From Diabrotica undecimpunctata (Eukaryota > Arthropoda > Insecta > Coleoptera > Chrysomelidae): a DNA stretch of 64,000 bases. Position 1 is the stretch's first letter, and the number at the start of each line of letters is the position of its first letter. The position numbers were made by a program, and so were the translations under genes. Where the stretch lies: the NCBI RefSeq assembly GCF_040954645.1, contig NC_092806.1, positions 114,682,458 to 114,746,457 of the forward strand. Direction: 5' to 3'. The notes under the pieces were generated by a model that made no database searches, was not told the DNA's origin, and saw only the letters and a program-made list of their open reading frames with translations. Positions 11,583-22,623 of this stretch are shown here, piece after piece.

Positions 11583-12160
11583 AGAGACACTATACGTGAA
11601 ATCAAGTCTTAACTGTCCTTTATATATCTTTATAATTCTACTTGTTGACGTACCCATTCATCAAAAATCAATCAAAATTAGACCTCATCGCTAAAGATGA
11701 ATATTCGATGAAAATTAGGTTCAGATTCCAATTGCTCTACATCCCATTCAGCGAACATACGTCGTTGTCTATGATCTTTGACCTACAGCTTCTAAATTAG
11801 TTGAATTTTGTATAGATGCACGTCTAAAAAATTCGAAAATTCTCTCAAAAAAGTTGTGGTCTGTGAAAGGCCGAGTTTTTGTGAGCGACGTGAAATCGAT
11901 TGCCGTAGATTTTTCTGCAGACTTTTATGGAGAGAGGCAATGTTTTTTGTATATCTTGCATTTCGTCGACGTACAGGTGTACTGATGGACCTTTTATTGG
12001 GCTTTAATATACTTAACGCTTTTATATCAAAGCGGCATTTGACCTTCTCATAGCAACAGTACATTCTGCGAAAGCTGAATGGGGTCATTGAGACTAATTT
12101 GGGACAGATACAGAGTCCGCGACTGTAGTCGCTTTTTTTCCGTTCTCTTAACACTTGTAT

Positions 12161-12857
12161 TTATGGATTCAAAAACGCATTCACTTTTAAGTTTTTTTCT
12201 GGACCATTTCCTTTTGTGTCTTATTCATTTTATTCCTAAGAGTTGAGAAGAATTTCTGTTAGGCACAATAGTGTGTTATTACGGTGCCACTACGATAATT
12301 CCTCAGAGCTTGCTAGATGTCCAGGGCATCGCTTAAACAACACTTTTTTTGCCTGCGATATGCATTATTTGGAAACGATGGTGTTACACCTCGGAATTGG
12401 ATAGCTTAGTAGTCGCGGCACAAATCTTACCATATGATGAGTCAGTTTTGGTGCATGGTGTAGATGTACATGAGTGAATGTGGGTTTTGTGTGAATGTGT
12501 GTGTGGGGGTTTTTGTATGCGCGAGTATTTATATTTATAGGAAAAAGAAAAGATCTCATTAATGCGATAGTTAGAAATATTTCATATTGTACAATAAGGA
12601 CAATTTGACACAAAATCTCCAGTACGAATAACTTACTTGCAGTACGCTTTTGGAACATAATCCCTTCCAGTTGTAGTAGAATATAAAATGTTGTTTATCT
12701 CTTCAGTCATTACTGATTTAAATAGTTACCATTTAAAAATGTTTCTTGTAGATATCGGTAAATTCATTACCACAAGTATGTTATATTTGTATCAAATGTC
12801 AATATGACGTTTTAAACGAAAAGTAAAATATAAATAGCCATTATTCATTCTATCTTA
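12161..12857. other. no gene; TG-rich patch
   Basis: No motif-bearing frame. A TG/GTGT-rich patch lies at about 12465-12525; the His/Thr-rich antisense open frame over it is only its shadow. Confidence 0.4.
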
Positions 12858-13077
12858 TTAGTAGAAAAGACTTGTACACTACCGGACACTGCTCACTACT
12901 GGACAAAGTATGTTTCCGATTAAGTCCTCTAGATAGCAGGGGTATGTACTCTAAAGTGGTAAAAGCTCTATAAGTCACTTTGGTTCACAGTACAGGTAGC
13001 GTAAGATAAACATTAAGTCATCTCCTCACCGTGTTTTCTCAGTATAGGACAGTTATGAATTGTCCAGTACCATACAG

Positions 13078-14706
13078 TTAAATACAGATACCGAAAGAAA
13101 AAATAGGGTATTTGATCAGAAAACCCGATAAAAATGGCAATCAAGAAAGTATTGGAAAACAAAATGATTATTAGACAAGCTTCTTTTCATTTTTTCTATA
13201 CCAAAGAGCACGCTGGCAGGCAGAATCAAATAGCTACGAGGATGTGGATATAAAGCCACTTATGGACCGTTTTAACAAAAAATATACTGAAGAGCTAGAA
13301 ACAAAATTAGTTGAGCATTTAATAGATTTAGACAAGATGATGTCTATAAACAAAAAGAGTTTTTAAGATTTGCTTTTGAGTTAGCTGAGCACTTAAAACT
13401 TCCATCAATTTAATACAGAAAAAAGTATTGCAGGAGACAAGTTATATTATAAATTTTTGAGCCACCATCCCTAAGTTTTGTTGCGGAAACCACAGTCAAC
13501 AAGTATTCAAAGAACTATCGGTTTCAACAAACCACAAGTGGACCTCTTTTTAAACAAATATGAAGCACTGCTATCAAAATTTAACTTCACTCCCACAAAG
13601 GTGTTTAACTGCGATGAGACGGGAGTTTATGTGGTCCATGATAATTCCTCAGTGGTTCTCTCACAGACCGAAAAAAAGCATGTTATTCAAATCACGTCGG
13701 GAGAGACAGAAATGTATTTGTACTACAATCTATCAATATGACAGGTGATGTTTTGTTACCTTCATTATTTGTATTTGGTAGGGTTAAAATGTCAAAACAG
13801 TTTAAGAAGGATGCTTCGGAGGGGAGTATGTTTGCTTATGAACAAAGTGGGTCAATCACTGCCAATTCATTTTTGCTTTAACTAAAAATGTTTGTTGCTC
13901 TTCCGTCCGATTCTTTTGATAATTGATGGCCAGTATTCTCACAAGGAACTACAAGAAATTATATATGTGAGAGACCACAATGTTCACATGATACGTCTAC
14001 CCCCTAACACCACCCATAAACTTCAGCCTCTTGATCGAGCAATAATGAGAACCCTTCAAGGCTACGTACAATGAGGCTTATGCAAAGTGGATGGACCCAT
14101 ATCGCCCACTTAAAATAATTCAAAGAAATATTGCTGGAATGGTTAAAACAGCTTTCTAAGCTATTTGTAGGATGAGACTTGCAAAGTCTGGGTTTGCCTG
14201 TACTGGTTTGTACCATTTTACAGATCTAGACTGCAGCTGCAGCTTACTTTTCTGAAGACAATGATGCCCATAGTGACAATCCCCTGCACAACAACGCCTT
14301 TATCTGAACCACCATTGGCTGCAACAGACAGGTTTGATGAATCTTTATCTACCTCTTCTGAAAAATCACTAAAATCGTGTTTCACAGTTGCAGTTTTTCC
14401 GCCCTGCACACCTACGGCATCAAGTAGCTCTACTGTGACAGGACTACCTTTAGCTACTTCCCGCACTTCTAAATCCTGCGATGGACTTCAGAATCCCAAG
14501 CCTTTTTCATTTCAAATTATGAGGGACAAAGTTTTACCTGTAACAAACTAGGCTAGGAAGAAAATTATGTTGGAGAAATGGTTTAAGGAATCACAAGAGA
14601 AGATCAAAAAGTCAGCAGAAAAAAAAGAAAAGAAAATGCAATCAGCCAGAAAAAACCAAACCAAACAAGTTAAACAAAGAAAAAACAAAAGAAGAGTCTT
14701 GATGTG
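13078..14706 (+). pseudogene. pogo/Tigger-type transposase
   Basis: The frame is broken but in order: the N-terminal HTH block with IRQASFHF near 13170, the first catalytic block FNCDETGVYVV near 13600, ITSGE near 13700, the second block ILLIIDGQYSH near 13910 and LPPNTTHKLQPLDRA near 14000-14035, then a lysine-rich C-terminus ending in TGA near 14704. These are the DDE_1 (Tigger/jerky) landmarks, including the D of CDETG, the D of DG.YSH and the D of QPLD. At least three frame changes and stops near 13366, 13739 and 14072 show it is dead. Confidence 0.85.
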
Positions 14707-15010
14707 AATAGATAACTTTTTACGTCAACGATACCAAGTAGTGGAAGTAAAAATAAACACTATAGTTCTTCCCAAACCCTTCTTTCAGTGCGTCATAGTT
14801 GATCGAATTCTCTCTAACACATTAAGCTAGAAGTGACAGAAAAAAACGTGAGTCTGTGATTATTATACATAGAACTTAGAAAATTATTGATCGTAAAGAT
14901 AATTCTACTTACGGGTGTATAATTGGTTGGAGTTTAGAATACGCTAAAAAGATATCCAATCGATGATGCGCATAAACATAATTTGACGCAGATGGTCCCG
15001 ATCTTGACAG
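14707..15010. other. flank between pogo gene and Polinton-like element
   Basis: No gene. A stray copy of TTCTCTCTAACACATTA at 14807-14823, in the opposite sense, matches a word repeated in the terminal repeats of the next element. Confidence 0.4.
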
Positions 15011-15016
15011 TACTTT

Positions 15017-15186
15017 AGTAGATGAGCAACACGGCCATCACTATCAGAATAGGGAAAACAATGTGTTAGAGAGAGAAGTCTGATTTAACACGGCCATCAC
15101 TATCAGAATAGGAAAAACAATGTGTTAGAGAGAGACGTAGCATCTGAGTCGCGTCGGTAGTCATACGGTTGCGAACCAGATGTGCG
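15017..15186 (+). repeat. left terminal inverted repeat
   Basis: It contains two tandem 59-bp units (starting at 15028 and 15087), each with AACACGGCCATCACTATCAG and a TGTGTTAGAGAGAGA tail, followed by a CGTAGCATC...GAACCAGAT block. Confidence 0.85.
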
Positions 15187-15305
15187 TTCGGTACCTAAAT
15201 TTTTAACGCGATGCATCGGGAGCGCGAGGTGGGTCGTACTGTGCGCGAACCAGATGTGCGGTCGGTACCTTAATTTTTCATGCGATGCATCGGGATCCCG
15301 GAGAT
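15170..15305. repeat. two tandem units inside the left repeat edge
   Basis: Two units of about 75 bp begin GCGAACCAGATGTGCG and contain GGTACCT(A/T)AATTTTT and GCGATGCATCGGGA. The right side of the element has only the start of one unit. Confidence 0.7.
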
Positions 15306-15398
15306 AAGAAGGCGCGGCTAACCAATTTTGAAATTTAAATAAAACAACATAAATAATGTAATTTTTTATTAAAAGAACTAAGAAGGAACACAGCAATC

Positions 15399-15404
15399 TT
15401 TATT
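15399..15404 (-). terminator. polyadenylation signal overlapping the stop codon
   Basis: AATAAA on the minus strand shares its TAA with the stop of the hemopexin-repeat ORF. Confidence 0.6.
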
Positions 15405-15768
15405 CGTATATAGCTACAATTTTGTTTAACAAAGTTTTTAATTGCTTTAATAGGCCGTCTTCAGGACAGGGTATCTCAAAAAGTTCCCAACTGAACGTTC
15501 CTGCTGCTACAACTTTACTTATGTATTCGCTGTACTTATAATAGGTATTGTTTTGAAAAAAGTAAATAAACCCATCCGTGTACCGGAATGCTGATGTTAT
15601 TTTATCTGGTATTCCGGGGAACAGATAATTTATTGGGCCACGGTTTAAGACATTTCCAGCTTCATTAAATTCAGTGTATGAATTATCATTGTACAATAAA
15701 TATGTTTGACCGCTGTTTGTTTGAAATAAGGCATTTATTTTGGTTCTCGCAGGTATAGAAGGAAACAT
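15400..15768 (-). CDS. hemopexin-repeat protein (122 aa), mobile-element cargo
   Basis: Intact ORF, ATG at 15766-15768, with an in-frame TAA about 20 bases upstream, so this start is the first possible. It contains hemopexin-type blades: about residues 9-35 (INALFQ...GQTYLLYND-SYTEF) and about 50-85 (FPGIPDKITSAFRY, then GFIYFFQNNTYYKY), with a partial third. Hemopexin blades form a propeller used for protein or metal binding in matrix metalloproteases, hemopexin and plant albumins. The TAA stop (15400-15402) lies inside an AATAAA signal (15399-15404). There is no signal peptide and no protease domain. It sits 210 bp inside the left terminal repeat, so it is probably cargo; its function is unknown. 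Confidence 0.75.
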   Translation of the reverse strand: MFPSIPARTKINALFQTNSGQTYLLYNDNSYTEFNEAGNVLNRGPINYLFPGIPDKITSAFRYTDGFIYFFQNNTYYKYSEYISKVVAAGTFSWELFEIPCPEDGLLKQLKTLLNKIVAIYE

Positions 15769-15936
15769 AAAACTTTTTTTGAAGTTTTAAATTGGGGAAA
15801 GATGCAGCGTAATACCTATTATTGCGCACAGTTATTAGGTGTCCCTAGGAATTCTGAAAAACATGTGAAACTTGCGTAGACCTCAACTTTTTAGGGAGAT
15901 AATCGGGAATTAGTTAAGGATGTTTAGGAAGACGCA

Positions 15937-17725
15937 TTGTAACGAGTCCGTTACTTAAATAATTGTTTACCTTCTTTTTGTGACTGGAATCTTTTAATTT
16001 AATTCTAAATTAAATTCATATTGAAATATTCTTAAACTAAATATTTAAATAACTCCCAGTAAATTTTATTTTCTGATGTTGGCATTAAACTGCGCCCTCA
16101 GCGGTGAAATTCTGAAAATACATTCAACCGACAGCTTGTTAAATCACTTGTTGCTGGAATCTCGTTGAGTGAACATCGTTTGTTCAAGGCGGCTGGGGAA
16201 GTGCCACTTTTTTTCCCGAATTTGGTTTAAGTTTATTTTATGTGAAGAGCGGTTATTTTAGAAGAAACCATTTGAGTTATTTTGTTGTTTTGTACGAGGA
16301 TATTTTCAGTTGGATCATCCTAGCCGGTAAGGTAACATTACAAATAAATTATAAGGAAAAATCCTTTATATCATCCGCCATTGTTAGTAAAATTCAGACC
16401 TATTTTAATTTTGTCTTTGATAGGTATTTCATATATTTGATACATGTTATATTTCACCTTATTTCATTAAGGAAAAGTTTTATACCTAAATAAATTATAA
16501 GTATTAGATTCTATATCTATCTCAAATTTTTATTTCCTTTCAAGAGTTAAAGTAAACAATTATGTATTTCAATTTCATACCATTTAAACCGGCTAATATT
16601 TCTTTTTTTTTTTCTATTCTATTTAATATAAAGATCATGTTTTCCGTTAAAATTATCTATTTAATATATCCTTACATTATAAAAACATTGTCACACCATT
16701 CGAAGGTCACTATTTACCGAAAACCATTAAGGTTTTTATTTCAATTTAAGGTCACTTGCTGACATTTTTTGTATCGCCTTCCAAGGTTGATAACCCTTGT
16801 GTTTTTCCTTAACTTTTGTATGTACAAAAAACATGGAGTAACACAACTGTTTTTTTAGCCTACTCAAGAATCCAGTTATAAGTCAGGGGAAGAATTATTT
16901 TTTAGTTGGGGTTATACTTAATAAGGATAAGGGGAAGGAGTTTCAAGTTGGTTTTTTTTATGGGAAATTAAGAAGCAGTTTAAAGTGACGTATTTGTCCA
17001 ATAGTACCTGATCCAGGGAATACAGGTTTGGTATCTTGTTACCACCTGAGTCCAGTTCTCCACCGGATCATCTTCGAGGGAAACCGGCAGGAAGAACTGA
17101 CTTATTTTTGTTTTTCATTCAATTACTTTAAATAATTTTTTTTTATGTCCTCTTCAAGGTTTTAACTTTTGGTTCAATTTTTAATAAAAGAAAACTATCC
17201 TTAATAATAAATATCTTCAATTTTTTCTAAAAAAAACATTTATCATTGTAATTTAATTTAATTATTTATTGTTTACCAAGGGATGAGGTTATAACTCTCC
17301 CTTGAATTTTTCATTGTTAGGTTATTGTGTGCACACATATCCCGGAGAATTTTTACTTAAAAACCTAAACAATTTTTGAACGAAAACTAACTATTAGTGA
17401 GTAGTATATAATTATATTTATTATTTATACATTATTATTGGATCTAATTTTTGTCACAATTTGAAATTTTTAAGGGGTATATCAGGGGTAAATTGTTTTA
17501 TAATTATATTCCAGGATTTTACTGTAAATATAGCTATAGTTAACTGTACATAAGAGGTGGTGGTTTAGAATAAGCATTTAAAATAGTTTGTACCTAAGTT
17601 TGGTAATTATTAAAGGTGTGGTTAAAATTTAATATTTCAATTAGTACCTATCTTTCATATTTCAGCAATACAAGATATCTCGGAAGAAAACATTTAACTT
17701 CCTGGCGCCCAAGCATTCATTAGAG
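15937..17725 (+). repeat. possible LTR with primer-binding site
   Basis: TGTAACGAGTCCGTTACTT at 15937 looks like an LTR start. Near 17690 the sequence AAAACATTTAACTT is followed by CCTGGCGCCCAAG (about 17703-17715), and TGGCGCCCAA is a common primer-binding-site start in gypsy-group elements. No gag or pol follows. If correct, a gypsy-group LTR of about 1.75 kb was inserted in the Polinton-like element and then lost its body. No second LTR copy is available to confirm it. Confidence 0.35.
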
Positions 17726-18110
17726 CAACTTTTATGTTTCATCTGCTTATTTCTTGGTGGTTTTCTTGTCATTAGTTCTTATATCTTACGGTCTCTGTAG
17801 GGCATGCAAATTGGCCGAATCCTTCTTTGAGTGTCAAGTGGTCATTCTCCTGCATAGTCGCTAGCCAACACTTAATTCTGTTATATTTTAAAATTCATAT
17901 TTACTTCATAAAATTCATATTTATTTCTTTTACATAATTTATTTCTATCTAATCCCTTCCATCTTCCGTTATTCCCCATATTAGTTCGTTGGTGTATCAA
18001 GGTGCATTTTAGAGTTCACCCTTTTGCTACACTGGATAGAGTCACCCAGACTTCCTCTAGCACAATTTTTGCTACATTAACACATTTTTGTTACAGCATC
18101 TCGTTTAAAT

Positions 18111-18281
18111 CGCAGATCTGGTTCGCGCACCGTACGACTACCGATGCGACTCCGATGCTACGTCTCTCTCTAACACATTGTTTTCCATATTCTGATAGTG
18201 ATGGCCGTGTTAAATCAGACTTCTCTCTCTAACACATTGTTTTCCCTATTCTGATAGTGATGGCCGTGTTGTTCATCTACT
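18111..18281 (-). repeat. right terminal inverted repeat
   Basis: It is the inverted copy of 15017-15186 with the same two 59-bp units and the same order; only scattered substitutions separate the arms. Confidence 0.85.
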
Positions 18282-18391
18282 TACTTTCACAACGTCAACT
18301 GATAAAATAATTGTCATTCCAGGTTAATATTATCAGACATTTTACAGTGAAAATTTAATTTTGTATTTATTGTCATAAAAATATTTTAAAT

Positions 18392-20104
18392 ATGCCGAGA
18401 TATATTGAGAAAGAACAAAGACTAATATTAAAATTATTAAATTATTTTCAATTAGAAAAAGACAGGCAATATTGGCAGGCAAGCTACAAATATTTTAAAG
18501 AAAAAAAGTGACAGAACATTTTATAAGGCTCAAAGGCAATCTAATAATTCAACTGCATCCTTAGAAGAGCCTATAGCTGATCCACGTGGTCTTTGTTCTG
18601 TTGTAAACTCACCGGCAACGAAAACTATGGCAGCGAAAGTTCAGGAGATGATTTAAGTGACGCAGAATTTTTTTTAACGTATTCTATCATTAAGCGAAAA
18701 AAAGATAATTTAGTCGACGAAAAAAAGTCTTAGGCTTACTTACACTTCTAAAGCTGCCGATTTGACAGGTGTATCTAATATAGCCGCTGCAAAAATTGCA
18801 AATGACGTTCTAGAAGATTTAAATTTAATTTCCAAAGATAATACAGCGCTGGTCATCGACAAAAATAAAATTCGGAGAGAAGTTAAGGTAAACAGACGAC
18901 AACTTCAGCACGAGACCAACAATTTAATATCAAAGATTAAACGATGGTCTTCGAAAACGCAAGGCGAATCGTGAAAACTGAAGAGCATATGTCTTTAATT
19001 GAAGAACCAGGTAGTTTATATTTTGGACACTTAGCTCTTAGCCAGTCTCGTGCCATAGATATTGCCGAAGGAATATCAGACTACTTACAAAGTTATAATA
19101 TAGATTTAAGCCAATTAAGTGTTATAGGATGTGACGGTACAAATGTCAATACGGGCTGGAAAGGTGGAGTCATTGGGATTATAGAAACGCGAACAAATAA
19201 ACCATTACAGTGGAGTGTATGCGTGTTGCACGCAAATGAACTTCCCTTACGACATTTGTTACAAAAATTAGATAGTCACACAAAAGGTCCCTATTTATAC
19301 TCTGGACCTATTGGATCCCTTCTTGCCAATTGCGAAAAAATGCCTGTTGTTAAATTTAAACCCATAGAAGCTGTACTGCCTGTAGTAAACGAAAATTATC
19401 TAAGTACAGTTCAACAGTATTTGTACAAACTATCTAAAGCAATTGATATATGTTCTCAAAGTTTGGCTGAGAGAAATCCAAGAAAGATAGCACACTCACG
19501 TTGGTTAACGACAGCTAACCGCATTCTTAGAGTTTATGTAGCTACATCTGATCTTTGTGAAAGCTTAAAGATTTAAGCTGAGTTTGTAGTAAAAGTATAT
19601 TCTCGTATGTGGTTTAAGATAAAAATACAGCCAAGATTGGAATATGGAGCCAGTCATATATGGAAATTAGTGCAGATCTCGAGAGATTTTCAGAATGATG
19701 TGTCATTGAACAGAATTAAGTTATTCAGTGAGTCAGAATAAAGTTATTCAAGACAATGCTTATTTTGCGCAACCGGAAAACATTCCAATTTTTATGTTAA
19801 TAGACTCACGTCAACATATTAGAGAGGTTGCTGTCAGAAGAATTTTAATATGTAGAAAAACTGGCATAAAAAATCGTGTTTGCAAAGTATCTCAAATCAA
19901 TTTCGATGCAGAAGATTATATAGATCTCATAGACTGGACGAATACTACTATAACAGAAAATCCTCTAACACAGTATTTGACCGACAAGGAATTGTGGGAT
20001 ATGGGAAACAATATTCCAAATTTTGGCCATTTTCCTTGCCATACTCAAGCGGTGGAGAGATGTGTTAAAATAATTACTGGTTACATCATTTTTATTTGTG
20101 TATG
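18392..20104 (+). pseudogene. hAT-like transposase remnant (arthropod family)
   Basis: The frame starts MPRYIEKEQRLILKLLNYF at 18392, is broken near 18510, resumes at 18762 (IRREVKVNRRQLQHE) and is long and open at 18944-19576 with VIGCDGTNVNTGWKGG, CVLHANELPLRHLL, YSGPIG and SRWLTTANRILR. A third open stretch, 19728-20104, ends with FPCHTQAVERCVK. I recall this block order from many uncharacterised arthropod proteins. The D in CDGT and the RW pair fit a hAT-type catalytic core, but the class is my inference. Frameshifts and stops between blocks make it a pseudogene. Confidence 0.6.
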
Positions 20105-20959
20105 ACTTTATTTTGATTCCACAAGACAATTCCAAATTCTTGCCTCCACAAGACAATTTCATCCCTGTGCATTAAAATGCTGTTTCGCTGACGAAGTTAA
20201 AACATGAACTTTATTTTTTTCAATAATTTAAAAAACGTAATTCTTTTGAAAGTAGGTAAAACTGGATCTTCCCTAACAATGCCCAGAACTTTATCTATTG
20301 TGGGTATTTCATTTCAAAAAAAGGATTCGTTGATTATTCTTCTTATAGCTTCTCGATTTGGTTTTTTTTTATCGACAATGTACCCATATTTTGATATCAT
20401 TGAACCATATTTCGTACACTACGGCTAGACACGCCTCAAATAGATAGAAAGTAATAATAATTATTAAATAAAGTGAAAACGCTGATTCTAAAATAATGGA
20501 GAAACAATATTAGTATCCGTTTTATCTGCTACTCTAATAGATATCGCAATTTTATACTTTGTAAGGGTTCTTCGGCATTTCTGTTTTAAATACAATTATG
20601 ATCTTTTCCTTCGTTTTAACATCAAAATGTGCCTTTAGTGGTTTTTTTTGGTAGACTGAGAATTACATCAATCTCAAGGAGTTCGTCTGCTGTATCAGAG
20701 ATTGACATTTTTCTTGTCATATTTATCACAAATAAGTTAATTAAGAGAAGGATAAAGTAGCCTAGAGGAAAATAATATGTATTGTAATAAAACTAATGTC
20801 ATCGAAATGAAAATGCATTTAGTATACTTCTTGAAGTCCAGAAAACAAAATAAAACTCTTCGAAACATCAATAAATTAAAATATTGGTTTCTCTTACCTT
20901 TACCCAAGGGACTACCTCAAGCTATTTTTATTTTTGATAAATAAATACTTTGTTTTTGG
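20105..20959. other. no certain gene
   Basis: No firm motif. A 32-codon antisense frame ending near 20620 (MTRKMSISDTADELLEIDV...) looks protein-like but is too short to classify. AT-rich otherwise. Confidence 0.3.
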
Positions 20960-21240
20960 ATACTAACAGTTTACTAAACACTATAAAACTTATAAAAAAT
21001 CACACAAACACTAAATAACAATAATAACGTTACAAAAACACAAAATATATTACCTTTTAATATAAAAAATATATAATATAAACCAACACACTAAGTTTAA
21101 ATATAATCAGAATGAGCAGCTTGGACCTGTAAAATGACAATCATGCATGTTCAAGGCGATAATTCATATTTAATAGTCTCTTGGAGAACGAGGTTTTAAC
21201 ATCGGAACACGTGCCTGTCAGGCCTGGATAATTTGTTGAT
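20960..21240. repeat. dispersed repeat related to 5880-6130
   Basis: Shared layout with 5880-6130: A-rich stretch with AACAC words, then TAGTCTCTTGGAGAACGAG and ACACGTGC. Identity is moderate, read by eye. Confidence 0.35.
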
Positions 21241-21958
21241 GCAGGGAATATGCAATTTAAATAAGGTTTAGAAGTCTGAAAACTGCGCAACCTGTAATGA
21301 ACAAAATTCAAAAATATTCACATAATTCATAATATATTATAAAAAAAAAAAAATGTATTTCATTATGCTACCCATGCGATTAACGTGTTTTGAATTCGTT
21401 CCGTACTGGGCAAGTGTTTCTGCAGCACAACAAAAAATAAACTTTTTTTATTTGTTAATTTAATATGTTTAACCACGGAATTTAGCGAATAACTTTTGTG
21501 TGAACATTAAACATGAATACTTTTAAAATATTGCATTTTTTATTTCTTATATGTCAAAAAAAAAATATTTTTAAAAAGCTTTAGGTGTCCGGCACTGGAC
21601 AAGTCTCCACTATGCCTTTTTATTAAAGGTAAAGACTGTCTATGATGAGATTTGCTCCGACGGATTAATTCGTTAGTCTGATTTATTGTCCTCGACTAAT
21701 TTCATCTAGGTCTTTGCTAGGTTAATTTTCACTATTTCGTTTAACTTTCTTAATATGTCTTCCATTAGTACATATCTTGCACCAATTTTTTTGTGTGGAA
21801 ACTAGCAGATAGCGTTTGACTTCAGAGAAATGGCATTCTACACCGCCTGTTCTCCAAGTCAACAGAGGCTCATTTTTTGTACTGAAAATAAGTACCTACA
21901 CAGAAAATAGGTGAAATAAGATAGTCGGGTTCTGACAAATTATTATAACAATAGATGT

Positions 21959-22618
21959 TGTTTGGGAAAGTATGTACTTACTATTTCCTTCTTATTTTTA
22001 CATTTAATATTTTTCTGTTACGGTACTGTAATGTAAACTCATTCAATGCTGTATCCTAACGACTTTGGTAAAATATATTGCTTCCTGTAAAATTGTTAAA
22101 CTGGCCATCTCATGTATTATGTTTTAAGTGCGGAGAATTTGACTTCTCTTTTGTCTTGTGTCGCCAATACACACAAGTGTACGGTTTCGTATTACGGTCA
22201 CAATTAACAATACAATAGAGTGATTTATGGGTTTGTCCTCTTGCTACCGACCACCTCGAAGCGTGGTCAGAGGGTGGTTTCTGACCGTCTTAAGTCTCAA
22301 CTCAAGCCACTTCATCCCAAGACAGCGAACGAAACACACCAAGTTTGTTGGCTCTCGTGCCATAGAGCAGCGTCTGCGGGCGCCCCGACGCGGTACCAAC
22401 GAGATTTCCTTGGTAACGACTAAAATATTTCAAAGGGTAAGTTTATATTCTTTGTACAAACATCAATAATGAGTAAGACCAGTTATTTTCCTAATTTATT
22501 TACAGTTGTGTTTGCTATTTGTCGCTAATTTATTCACAAACAAAATATCGCATTTTTACTTTATAATTATTTATCTATTATCATTTAACCAGCGACCTCT
22601 TAAGTTTTATACAAAACA
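21959..22618 (+). mobile_element. solo LTR, copy 1
   Basis: 660-bp unit starting TGTTTGGGAAAG and ending ACAAAACA, flanked by a 5-bp duplication GATGT (21954-21958 and 22619-22623). TG...CA ends with a 5-bp duplication define an LTR. Related copies lie at 29794-30458 and 41593-42230 on the minus strand. The GC-rich middle (about 22360-22400) contains GGCGCCCCGACGCGG. No internal region is attached. Confidence 0.8.
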
Positions 22619-22623
22619 GATGT

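Larger units (their letters stand above)
11030..12160 (-). pseudogene. Tc1/mariner (IS630)-type transposase
   Basis: On the minus strand the N-terminal helix-turn-helix region (12150 to 11790) shows the basic RRRSQKLGLSQTT block, then RMFAEWDVEQLE and the first catalytic D in FIFSDEV near 11690. After an interruption at about 11480-11640 the C-terminal part resumes near 11230 with CGLTPLDTLSG (family CDLTPLDFFLWG). The first DDE region is hit by stops and the interrupting segment holds a hammerhead-like motif. Clearly non-functional. The subfamily is not certain. Confidence 0.75.
15017..18281. mobile_element. Polinton/Maverick-like non-autonomous element
   Basis: Terminal inverted repeats of about 170 bp (15017-15186 and 18111-18281) are nearly identical. 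The element begins AGTAGATGAGCAACACGG and ends CTACT, that is 5'-AG...CT-3'. It is flanked by a perfect 6-bp duplication TACTTT (15011-15016 and 18282-18287). Long inverted repeats with internal minisatellites, AG/CT ends and 6-bp duplications are the published hallmarks of Polintons. No polymerase B, integrase, ATPase or capsid gene remains in the 3.27 kb. It carries a hemopexin-repeat ORF (15400-15768, minus) and a possible LTR insertion. A fold-back or MULE-type origin is the alternative. Confidence 0.65.
12858..21618 (+). mobile_element. candidate split pogo-type element
   Basis: The left end (12858-12900) has ACTTGTACACTACCGGACAC and the right end (about 21585-21618) has, in inverted orientation, ACTTGTCCAGTGCCGGACAC, matching at 16 of 20 bases. 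Subterminal words GTCCAGTACC (about 13067) and GCCCAGTACG (inverted, about 21400) also pair. The pogo transposase at 13078-14706 lies next to the left end. If the ends belong together, the original element of about 2 kb was expanded to 8.8 kb by later insertions (15017-18281 and the hAT-like block). The pairing is by eye only. Confidence 0.35.

Noticed and set aside
12365..12658. antisense frame with His/Thr repeats
   Set aside because: It reflects a TG-rich patch; no homologous motif.
16242..16762. two + strand frames (83 and 66 codons) inside the Polinton-like element
   Set aside because: Phe/Ile/Lys-rich with no motif; expected by chance in this composition. They lie inside the possible LTR.
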